Shown piece after piece: positions 1 through 7,242 of a stretch of DNA of 7,541 nt. The position numbers and the translations under genes were made by a program. The stretch covers positions 1 to 7,541 of the forward strand of contig CARDPF010000151.1 of the NCBI GenBank assembly GCA_948960675.1. Reading direction: 5' to 3'. The stretch's first letter is position 1. Each line of letters starts with the position of its first letter. The notes under the pieces are model-generated. The model was given only the letters and a program-made list of their open reading frames with translations, was not told the DNA's origin and ran no database searches. The DNA comes from an uncultured Eisenbergiella sp. GTDB taxonomy: Bacteria > Bacillota > Clostridia > Lachnospirales > Lachnospiraceae.

Positions 1-509
1 CTGATCTTAAAAACCACCTTTTTCACCAGATAGTTATATTCCAAAAGCGCCGTCATGGAACTGGTGAGCGCCTCGGAGAAATAAAACCACGGCACCAGCC
101 CCGCCGTCAAAAACAGCACATAGGGCACATCTGCCGGTCCCCTGCCCTGATCGCTTTTCATTACCAGGTCAAATACCACGTAATACATGGCAACCGTGAT
201 CACAGGCTGCACCAGCGCCCAAAACGCCCCCATGTAGGAACCCGCATACCGCTTTTTAAAATCGCTCTTTGCCAGCTTCCAGATCAGACGGCGGTTTTGG
301 TACAATTCCTTTGGCAGCACCGTTATTTTATCGTAAAGCGCTGAAAATGCGGCAATGGCGGCCCCAATCAGGATACAGGCAATCATCTTTTTCATCCGCT
401 CGTCATGCTGGTCCGCCAGCGGATTATGATAAAGGACAATGACCGCGCCAAGGACCACCATCAATGCCGTGAAGATGGTGATCCCCGCTTTTTTGCTCAT
501 TCTTTTCAT
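1..509 (-). CDS. ABC-2 type polysaccharide/glycan export permease (partial, C-terminus off the left edge)
   Basis: This is the N-terminal 169 residues of an integral-membrane subunit of the Wzm/TagG (ABC-2) family, which passes undecaprenyl-linked glycans across the membrane with a separate ATPase. Residues about 75-110 carry the family signature: an amphipathic stretch LIWKLAKSDFKKRYAGSYMG followed by AFWALVQPVITVAMYYVVF. Residues 124-145 (GPADVPYVLFLTAGLVPWFYF) and the YLVKKVVFK stretch near 160 are also typical. The start is chosen because its ATG overlaps the rfbC stop (ATGA, positions 509-506), so translation is probably coupled. About 70 residues precede the usual family start; they hold two extra hydrophobic stretches (about 9-27 and 41-58) and are unusual. 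Following rfbB, rfbA and rfbC, it probably exports a rhamnose-containing polymer, but the substrate is inference. Family assignment is strong; the ATPase partner is not visible. Confidence 0.9.
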   Translation of the reverse strand, partial: MKRMSKKAGITIFTALMVVLGAVIVLYHNPLADQHDERMKKMIACILIGAAIAAFSALYDKITVLPKELYQNRRLIWKLAKSDFKKRYAGSYMGAFWALVQPVITVAMYYVVFDLVMKSDQGRGPADVPYVLFLTAGLVPWFYFSEALTSSMTALLEYNYLVKKVVFKI

Positions 510-1066
510 TTTTGTTTTCCCGTGTATTCCGAGATTCCCGGCCATTTTTTATCCTTTTCCGAGAAAATCAGTTCCATGCCTTCCGGTATCGGCCACTCGA
601 CCCCAATGTCCGGGTCGTTCCAGGCAATACCGCCCTCATCGTTGGGATGATAAAAATCGGTACATTTATAGGCAAACTCCGCATAATCAGAAAGCACCAA
701 AAAGCCGTGGGCAAAATTTTGCGGCACAAAAAACTGCTTCTTGTTCTCTTCGGACAATAACACGCCGTACCACTGTCCAAAGGTGGGGGAACCCTCCCGT
801 AAATCCACCGCCACGTCAAAGACTTGTCCCCGCAGCACACGTACCAGCTTTGCCTGCGGATACTGTATCTGGAAATGCAGCCCCCGCAGCACGCCCCTCT
901 TGGACGACGACTGGTTGTCCTGCACAAAAACCTGGTCTATCCCGGCCTCCCGGTATGCTTCATAATGATAGGTTTCCATGAAATAACCCCTGTTATCCCC
1001 AAAAACCGCCGGTGTAATCACTTTCAGCCCTTCAATGGGGCATGTCTCTACCGTTATCTTTCCCAT
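506..1066 (-). CDS. rfbC: dTDP-4-dehydrorhamnose 3,5-epimerase
   Basis: RfbC (RmlC) epimerises C3 and C5 of dTDP-4-keto-6-deoxy-glucose, giving the L-rhamnose configuration; it is the third step of dTDP-L-rhamnose synthesis in the cytoplasm. The 186-residue product has the usual family length and cupin motifs: DNRGYFMETY (24-33), VQDNQSSSKRGVLRGLHFQ (48-66) with the likely catalytic His64, Lys73 in the PQAKLVRV stretch, VPQNFAHGF (114-122), and YKCTDFYHPNDEGGIAWNDP (133-152) with the likely catalytic Tyr133. These match the His, Lys and Tyr active-site residues known for RmlC. The ATG at 1066 follows a GGGAGAG stretch about 9 nt upstream. It lies 44 bp downstream of rfbA, and its stop overlaps the permease start by 4 bp (ATGA). 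No damage is seen. Epimerases for other 6-deoxy sugars are similar, but the rfbB-rfbA-rfbC set supports the rhamnose route. Confidence 0.97.
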   Translation of the reverse strand: MGKITVETCPIEGLKVITPAVFGDNRGYFMETYHYEAYREAGIDQVFVQDNQSSSKRGVLRGLHFQIQYPQAKLVRVLRGQVFDVAVDLREGSPTFGQWYGVLLSEENKKQFFVPQNFAHGFLVLSDYAEFAYKCTDFYHPNDEGGIAWNDPDIGVEWPIPEGMELIFSEKDKKWPGISEYTGKQK

Positions 1067-1110
1067 CCGTATCTTCTCTCCCGCCTTTGCAAGTTTCCAA
1101 ACACATCCGC

Positions 1111-1980
<870 letters not shown>

Positions 1981-2001
1981 GAAAAAACCTCCACCCCTGC
2001 G

Positions 2002-3081
2002 TCAGTCCTTGTACATCTGTGCATAATATTTCTGGTAATCGCCGCTGGTCACGTTTTTCATCCAATCCTCATGTTCAAAATACCAGGCGATGGTCTTTTT
2101 GATTCCCTCCCGGAACATGGTCTCCGGATACCAGCCGATTTCTTCTTTAATCTTGTCGGGCGCAATGGCATAACGCCTGTCGTGCCCCTTGCGGTCCTCC
2201 ACATACGTGATCAGGTCCTTCGTCACAAACGCCCTTCTGGGATCGTCTGCCGCAAGCATCTCCTGCAGGGTCTCGATAATGATATGGATGATCTCGATAT
2301 TCTGCTTTTCATTATGGCCGCCCACATTGTAGGTTTCAAACAGCCTGCCCTTCTCCTGCACCATATCAATCGCCTTGGCGTGATCCTCCACATACAGCCA
2401 GTCGCGCACATTTTTCCCGTCGCCGTAAACCGGCAGCTTTTTGCCCTGCAGCGCATTATTGATAATCAGGGGGATCAGCTTTTCCGGGAACTGGTAAGGC
2501 CCGTAATTGTTGGAGCAGTTGGTAATGTTGGCCGGAAAATGGTAGGTGTCCATATAAGCCTTTACCAGCATGTCCGAGCCGGCCTTGCTGGCGGAATAGG
2601 GACTGTGGGGCGCATAGGGCGTCGTCTCGTAAAAATAGCCGCCGTCCTCCTCCAGGGAACCATACACCTCGTCCGTGGACACATGCAGAAACCGCTTGCC
2701 CTCCAAAAAACTCCCGTCCGGCAGCTCCCAGGCCGCCTTCGCGCAGTTTAACATCACCGCCGTGCCCAGCACATTGGTCTGCACAAACACTTCCGGGTCG
2801 CGGATACTTCTGTCCACATGGCTCTCCGCCGCAAAATGCACCACCCGGTCGATGTCATTCTCCGCAAAAATCTTCTCAATGGCCTGCTTATCACAGATAT
2901 CGGCCTTGATAAACGTATAATTGGGATAATTCTCCACCTCTTTTAAATTCTCCGGATTGCCCGCATACGTCAGGACATCCACATTGATGATACGGATACT
3001 GTCCCCATATTTGCGAAACATGTAATGAATATAGTTGGAGCCGATAAAACCCGCCCCTCCCGTCACAAGGTACGTTCTCAT
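2002..3081 (-). CDS. rfbB: dTDP-glucose 4,6-dehydratase
   Basis: RfbB (RmlB) is an NAD-dependent short-chain dehydrogenase-type enzyme that converts dTDP-glucose to dTDP-4-keto-6-deoxy-glucose, the second step of the pathway. The 359-residue product has the Rossmann motif TGGAGFIGSNY (7-17), VDVLTYAGN (34-42), HFAAESHVDRSI (82-93), the active-site Thr-Asp-Glu in STDEVYG (135-141; Thr136, Asp137, Glu138), and the Tyr-x3-Lys pair in YSASKAGSD (Tyr162, Lys166). The downstream NNYGPYQFPEKLIPL, GDGKNVRDWLYVEDHA and YNVGGHNE motifs are characteristic of this enzyme. The ATG at 3081 follows GAGAGGAAAGA, a good ribosome binding site. It is the first gene of the operon, about 42 nt downstream of the likely transcription start. 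It is intact, with no sign of transfer relative to its neighbours. Confidence 0.98.
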   Translation of the reverse strand: MRTYLVTGGAGFIGSNYIHYMFRKYGDSIRIINVDVLTYAGNPENLKEVENYPNYTFIKADICDKQAIEKIFAENDIDRVVHFAAESHVDRSIRDPEVFVQTNVLGTAVMLNCAKAAWELPDGSFLEGKRFLHVSTDEVYGSLEEDGGYFYETTPYAPHSPYSASKAGSDMLVKAYMDTYHFPANITNCSNNYGPYQFPEKLIPLIINNALQGKKLPVYGDGKNVRDWLYVEDHAKAIDMVQEKGRLFETYNVGGHNEKQNIEIIHIIIETLQEMLAADDPRRAFVTKDLITYVEDRKGHDRRYAIAPDKIKEEIGWYPETMFREGIKKTIAWYFEHEDWMKNVTSGDYQKYYAQMYKD

Positions 3082-3130
3082 TCTTTCCTCTCATTCTGCC
3101 CCATAAGGGCACAAATCTCCAATTTTTAAC

Positions 3131-3159
3131 ATTGTACCATAAATCCAGCGCTTTTCCAA
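3131..3159 (-). promoter_or_regulatory. Sigma-A type promoter of the rfbBAC-permease operon
   Basis: On the minus strand the sequence reads TTGGAA, 17 nt spacer, TACAAT. This is four of six and five of six matches to the housekeeping -35 and -10 boxes at the ideal spacing, with an extended -10 (TGGTACAAT). The -35 complement is at 3154-3159 and the -10 complement at 3131-3136. Transcription would start near 3124, giving a leader of about 42 nt before the rfbB ATG. The -35 lies only about 18 bp from the outer end of the large inverted repeat. I saw no operator-like palindrome in the short leader. Confidence 0.75.
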
Positions 3160-3177
3160 CCCCGAAAATACCGTACT

Positions 3178-3378
3178 CACGGAAATCAATTTTGCGGGAG
3201 GGAAGGGGCGGCTTTGCGGCTGCCTGTAGGGCGCATAGCCATTACAGACTGCTGGCTTGCGGGCGGCCTGCTTTTTGGCGGTATTTCCCGTCCGCAAGCC
3301 TTGCAAGTCTGTAATGGCTATGCGCCCTACAGGCAGCCGGAAAGCCGTCCCTGCCCTCCCGCAAAATTGATTTCCGTG
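3178..3378. repeat. Large near-perfect inverted repeat (about 200 bp palindromic, MITE-like element)
   Basis: The arms 3178-3250 and 3306-3378 are reverse complements over 73 nt with only three mismatches. After a short asymmetric interruption (3 nt on one side, 5 nt on the other) a second stem pairs 3254-3266 with 3288-3300 (12 of 13). A 21-nt apex is left at 3267-3287. Single-stranded DNA or RNA would form a hairpin of about 86 bp. Each arm carries the string TGTAGGGCGCATAGCCATTA, which reads as NGYAPYRQ in one frame, so small spurious reading frames appear on both strands. It sits 7 bp after the lysozyme stop codon and upstream of the rfb promoter. No run of U follows the hairpin in the direction of lysozyme transcription, so it is not a classical intrinsic terminator, though so long a stem could still stop polymerase or protect the mRNA 3' end. 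Its length, position and symmetry suggest a non-autonomous mobile or dispersed palindromic element; this is inference. Confidence 0.9.
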
Positions 3379-3385
3379 TGCTGTA

Positions 3386-6300
3386 CTAATAACTCATATA
3401 GCTGATGTTTAAGTCCACGGGCTGGGGGATGCCTGCAATGCGTCCGGTGGAGGAGTACTGCCACATTTCGTAGCGGCCGCCATAAGTCGGCACAGATGCA
3501 TACTGTGCCAGCCAGATCCGGTAGCTTCCAAGAGAACCCACATTCATCTTACTGCCAAGCCAGGTCTTATTGGCATACACGCCTGCGGTATACCCGCCTC
3601 CCCGGATCGTCTCACAGAAGGTCCTGATGACCTGGGTGCGGCTTGCCGCATCCATGCCGTCGGCCCTGCCGTTAGCCGCCTCCACATCCATAAACACCGG
3701 ATAGGTAATTTTATACTTGCGGATCAAATCCAGTGTCAGGGACGCTTCCTCCAAAGCCTCCCGGTCATTCACCGCCTGGCTGAAGAAATAAATGCCGACC
3801 TTAATACCGGCCGCCTGCGCACCCTGTATATTTTTCCTAAACATCTGGTCCTCCACCAAAACGCCGGTGGCCGAGCCCCTATAACCGCAGCGGATAATGG
3901 CATAATCCACCCCGGCATTTTTCACCGCGTTCCAGTCGATGCTCCCGTTATGCTTGGATACGTCAATACCCATGGTACCGTTTAGCTGCAGGCTTCCGTC
4001 CGCGTTAAAGGAATACTGCATCCCCTGAATGGTCTGCTGCCCGGTTACCGGATTGCCGTTTTTGTCAAAATAGTAACGTTTTCCCTCCAAGTTCTGCCAG
4101 CCTGTGTAACGGTACTGGGTCGTATCCTTCTTGCGGTAAAACACTTCGTACACATAATAGTCTGCCGCAGTCGCTTCTTTATATTCGTTCCCGTTTTTGT
4201 AATAAAGCTGGTTTCCGTTTTTGTCTTTCAAAAGGGCAGTTCCGTCCTTTAACTGTACCGTCACCTCAGCCTTGGCGGTTTGGGCCGGATTTTCCTTGCC
4301 TGTTGCCTCAATGGTGGCCTTTCCGGCCTTGAGGGCCGAAAACGTACAGCTGTCATCCTTACTTTCCGTAATTTTTAAGATGGTCTCGTCACTGCTTTTC
4401 CAGATCACCGCTTTGTTCTTGGCATTCTGCACCGTGGCCTTGACGGTTTTTTTATCGCCCACCTTACAGGTCAGCGTGGCCGGATCCAGTTTGATGTCCG
4501 ACTTTGCCTCCGTAACGGTCAATTCCCCGGTGGCAATGGCCTCTTTACCGCTTTTGATCTTCACATGCAAAACCACCGTCACCTTGCCGGGCTTGACGCC
4601 CTTTACCTTACCGTTGGCCTTATCAATGGTCGCAATGCTGGAATCGGAAATGCTCCACTCCTTATAGGTCAAATCGCCCACCGTAGTGTGTTTGAGCGTT
4701 TTTTCTTCCCCTACCGCAATACTCCCCGGCGCTTCCAGGGACGCTCCCACTTCCACCGCCACGGTGACGGTGCAGACATTGCTGGACACACTGCTGCCGT
4801 CCCGGGCCGTGGCAAGGATTTTGGCCGTACCGGTTTTGAGTCCCTTCACCGTTCCGTTTGCGTCAACAGACGCGATATCCGCCCCTTCCGTGACCTTCCA
4901 GTCCAAACCCTTATCCCGGGCGTCGGAGGGCTCCACCGTAGGGGACAAAACTGCGGTCTGCCCCAGCATAACCGTGACGCTTTCAGGAATCCCGATCCGG
5001 GCCACTTTTTTATCCGCCACATAAAACTCGATTTCCACACTCTTTTGCTGGCCGCCCGCCTTCGCCACAACCGTCACTTTCTGCGCGGCAGTGCCGGTCA
5101 CGGTGATGCTTGTACCGCTGCCGGAAACCTGCGCGCCGGGGGCGGACCATTCCACCGGCCCGTTATACGCGCTGCCGTCGCTCATACTGACCGTGGCCGT
5201 CACCGTGGCGGACTGCCCCACTTCCAGCCGGGAAGCGTTTGCGGACACAGATATACCACTGACCTCCACCGGCTTTGCTTTCTCCAAAACGGTGATCGTC
5301 GTGCTTGCCGAAACGCCCTTCACCGTAACCGTCACCGTATGGCTGCCTGTAGACTGTGCCGAGAAACGGGCCGTGCTTCCGGATCCCTCTGCGCCGGACC
5401 AGCTGTAATCGCTGTCCGAAAGGCTTCCCTCTCCCTTGGTTTCCACCTTTGCGGTCAGTGTAACCGTATCCCCCTGTGTACACTCCGACTGTCCGGAAAG
5501 ACTTACATTCGTCACGGCAAACTCCGGTTTTTCCACCGGGGGCTCCGAAGGCTTGGTTTCTCCCCCTTCCCCGGATTCGGTCTCTGTCGGCGTTGTGGTC
5601 TCCGTCGGTGTCGTGGTCTCCTGCGGCGTCTGGTCGCTTTCCGTCGGGGGAATGGTCTCCTGGCTAAAGAACACCCCCTTGTCCAACGTTTTAACTGCCT
5701 TTGGCACAAACGTCCCCGCGTTAGCGGCAAGGGACACCGTATCCTGCAGATAAGCGCCCCCCTTGCCGTCCGCCATCCAAATCCTGTCGAGGGATGTCTT
5801 CAGGGAGGGATCCGGAATGTCGCCTTTTTTAATTTCCTCATAGGAAATATCGCCCGCACTCACCGGCGTTTTGGTGGACTCCACCCATTCCACGGTATCT
5901 ACCGCCACCGATTCCACCGGGGGCGCCACCGCCGTATCCTCTTTGGCAGTATTGATCTCGGATTCCTTTTTCACCTCGTCCGTCACATCGATTTTCTTAT
6001 ACTCAATCGTATTTTTGACCGTGACCAGCGCCTTTATCCCCGCCGCTTTTGCGCCGTCGATCGTGTCGGGCGCCGTGATGGTCACCGTATACTCCCCGGC
6101 CGTTATACTATTTATGTAAATAATACCATCCCGGTCCTCATCCGTTTTGGTAAGTTTCTCCGGCCCTTCTATACTGACAACAAAGGGCTGGTTCCCGATC
6201 AGTTTTCCCGTCTCTTTATTGGTAAATTTGATCTTTAAATCCTTTTGGACGGAAGAGAGCTTCATGGCGACACTGACTTTGGACTCCAACTCTTTTTCCT

Positions 6301-7162
6301 CATATCCATCCCCGTTCTCTCCCGACGGTTCTGCAGGCTGTTGCGTCCCCTCCGGTAAATCGCCAAGCTCCTGTGCGGCAAGCCTTGCGTCCGCCACCGC
6401 CACAAACACTGCGTCCCCTGCAACCCCGATGGTTTCCAGCTTTTCACCCACCTGCGCCATGGCTTCCACCTGCCTGTTCCAGTTGGAGGCATTGCGGTAG
6501 ATTCCAAAAGCCGCCACTGCCACGAATAAAACAATCACACCCGTGAGCGCAATGACCACATCCATCGCGCCAAACTCGGACCGGCCCCTCTCCTTCTTTT
6601 TGGAATGCCCCATCCTGTGCTGCGGTTTTTTGGCAGAGGGTTTTCTTTTTGCAGATTCATATGCCTCCCGTTCATGGGCCCGCCCGGATGTTTCCTGCAC
6701 CTCCCAATCGCTGTCCGCCTCCCAAATTTCCACGGTTTCGCTGCTTACCGGCTCCCGCTTTTTTTTGCCCTGGGGCTCATATTCCGTTTCCCGGCAGCTT
6801 TCCCTGGGGGATTTGACCGCAGGTTTCGACGCTTTTTTCGGCATCCTTCCCACACTGTCATCCCGGTAATCCTCCCTTTTGGGCTGCCGCTTTTTCTCCT
6901 TTTTCGGGGCAAATTCCTCCCTGTCCTCCTCCAGCAAATCAAAATCCAGAATCTCCGTATTGCCCGTGACCTGTAATTTGACCGGTTTCTTCTTTTTTGC
7001 CTCTTTTTTGTCTACGTTTTCTTTCGCCTTGGAAATTTCCTTCCGTTTCGTTTCCTTTTTCAAAGCTTCCTCACATTCCGCCACCGAAACGATGCAACCC
7101 TTGCACAGACGCGCTTTTTGTCGAACGCTTTTTGTTGCACAATCCCCCGTTTCATGACACAA
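3386..7162 (-). CDS. Membrane-anchored GH25 lysozyme (muramidase) with Cna-B-like, Ig-like and choline-binding-like domains
   Basis: A very large (up to 1258 residues) surface protein that probably cleaves the MurNAc-GlcNAc bond of peptidoglycan. Order of parts: a Lys/Glu-rich cytoplasmic tail (to about 198); one transmembrane helix (about 201-222, DVVIALTGVIVLFVAVAAFG), placing the rest outside; a membrane-proximal helical region; a Cna-B-like beta domain (about 305-365); a Thr/Pro/Glu linker (502-546); five Ig-like units (about 546-626, 632-716, 719-803, 805-885, 887-970), the last three Big_2-like; a choline-binding-like repeat (about 1017-1060, TGWQNLEGKRYYFDKNG); and a C-terminal GH25 domain (1063-1258). 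GH25 acidic residues are present: Asp1067 in GIDVSKHNG, Asp1159 and Glu1161 in PVFMDVE, Asp1250 in VDLN. There is no LPXTG motif, so anchoring is by the N-terminal helix. The start is uncertain: the open frame begins with TTG at 7162 without a good binding site; TTG at 7063, preceded by GAGGAA, is an alternative. Cysteines at 2, 8, 20, 23 and 30 fall in the doubtful part. Wall remodelling is inferred from domains and the neighbouring glycan genes. Confidence 0.93.
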   Translation of the reverse strand: MCHETGDCATKSVRQKARLCKGCIVSVAECEEALKKETKRKEISKAKENVDKKEAKKKKPVKLQVTGNTEILDFDLLEEDREEFAPKKEKKRQPKREDYRDDSVGRMPKKASKPAVKSPRESCRETEYEPQGKKKREPVSSETVEIWEADSDWEVQETSGRAHEREAYESAKRKPSAKKPQHRMGHSKKKERGRSEFGAMDVVIALTGVIVLFVAVAAFGIYRNASNWNRQVEAMAQVGEKLETIGVAGDAVFVAVADARLAAQELGDLPEGTQQPAEPSGENGDGYEEKELESKVSVAMKLSSVQKDLKIKFTNKETGKLIGNQPFVVSIEGPEKLTKTDEDRDGIIYINSITAGEYTVTITAPDTIDGAKAAGIKALVTVKNTIEYKKIDVTDEVKKESEINTAKEDTAVAPPVESVAVDTVEWVESTKTPVSAGDISYEEIKKGDIPDPSLKTSLDRIWMADGKGGAYLQDTVSLAANAGTFVPKAVKTLDKGVFFSQETIPPTESDQTPQETTTPTETTTPTETESGEGGETKPSEPPVEKPEFAVTNVSLSGQSECTQGDTVTLTAKVETKGEGSLSDSDYSWSGAEGSGSTARFSAQSTGSHTVTVTVKGVSASTTITVLEKAKPVEVSGISVSANASRLEVGQSATVTATVSMSDGSAYNGPVEWSAPGAQVSGSGTSITVTGTAAQKVTVVAKAGGQQKSVEIEFYVADKKVARIGIPESVTVMLGQTAVLSPTVEPSDARDKGLDWKVTEGADIASVDANGTVKGLKTGTAKILATARDGSSVSSNVCTVTVAVEVGASLEAPGSIAVGEEKTLKHTTVGDLTYKEWSISDSSIATIDKANGKVKGVKPGKVTVVLHVKIKSGKEAIATGELTVTEAKSDIKLDPATLTCKVGDKKTVKATVQNAKNKAVIWKSSDETILKITESKDDSCTFSALKAGKATIEATGKENPAQTAKAEVTVQLKDGTALLKDKNGNQLYYKNGNEYKEATAADYYVYEVFYRKKDTTQYRYTGWQNLEGKRYYFDKNGNPVTGQQTIQGMQYSFNADGSLQLNGTMGIDVSKHNGSIDWNAVKNAGVDYAIIRCGYRGSATGVLVEDQMFRKNIQGAQAAGIKVGIYFFSQAVNDREALEEASLTLDLIRKYKITYPVFMDVEAANGRADGMDAASRTQVIRTFCETIRGGGYTAGVYANKTWLGSKMNVGSLGSYRIWLAQYASVPTYGGRYEMWQYSSTGRIAGIPQPVDLNISYMSY
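5586..5621 (-). repeat. Two 18-bp imperfect tandem repeats in the lysozyme linker
   Basis: Two consecutive 18-bp units, differing at two positions, followed by a degenerate third partial copy, encode the ETTTPT-type repeats of the Thr/Pro/Glu spacer between the membrane-proximal part and the Ig-like domains. Such in-frame units can expand or contract by slippage and so change spacer length between strains. That is general knowledge about such repeats, not something shown here. Confidence 0.7.
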
Positions 7163-7190
7163 TCAACTTACAAAATACACCAAGCGGCAT

Positions 7191-7197
7191 CCTCCCT
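7191..7197 (-). promoter_or_regulatory. Strong Shine-Dalgarno sequence (AGGGAGG) upstream of the lysozyme gene, apparently misplaced
   Basis: On the minus strand AGGGAGG is the best ribosome binding site near the lysozyme 5' end. A TTG at 7183 (7 nt away) and a GTG at 7180 lie in the lysozyme frame, but after six codons this frame meets TGA at 7165-7163, directly before the TTG at 7162. An ATG touching the site (7190) opens only a 12-codon frame. The site therefore serves no long frame as the sequence stands. It may be a leader, a relic of a longer start, or a sign of a base change or error. Confidence 0.5.
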
Positions 7198-7227
7198 AAA
7201 AAAATACGGTCTAAGGCTGCCGCAAAA

Positions 7228-7233
7228 AAGGAG
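7228..7233 (+). promoter_or_regulatory. Ribosome binding site deciding the start of the zinc-ribbon gene
   Basis: AAGGAG stands 9 nt before the ATG at 7243. An in-frame ATG at 7234 abuts the site and is too close to be used, so 7243 (or the next codon, 7246) is the likely start. Confidence 0.7.
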
Positions 7234-7242
7234 ATGGACGCT

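Noticed and set aside
439..981. Plus-strand open frame of 180 codons opposite rfbC
   Set aside because: It is antisense to a clear, complete rfbC and to the start of the permease; its translation is Pro/Arg-rich without motifs.
3178..3378. CRISPR array or intrinsic terminator as an explanation of the repeated sequence
   Set aside because: There are only two copies, in inverted orientation, with no regular spacers, and no U-tract follows the stem.
3091..3405. Small open frames of 60-71 codons on both strands around the palindrome
   Set aside because: They arise from the two arms of the inverted repeat (the shared NGYAPYRQ string) and run across the rfb promoter; there is no convincing binding site.
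4565..6238. A 557-codon open frame on the plus strand, antisense to the lysozyme gene
   Set aside because: It lies wholly inside the lysozyme gene, has a His/Arg-rich composition without recognisable domains or a ribosome binding site, and is what the biased third positions of the real gene would give on the opposite strand.
6997..7242. Extension of the plus-strand zinc-ribbon frame upstream to 6997
   Set aside because: The upstream part is antisense to the lysozyme tail; the AAGGAG site before 7243 and the change to a Cys/His-patterned sequence mark the real start.
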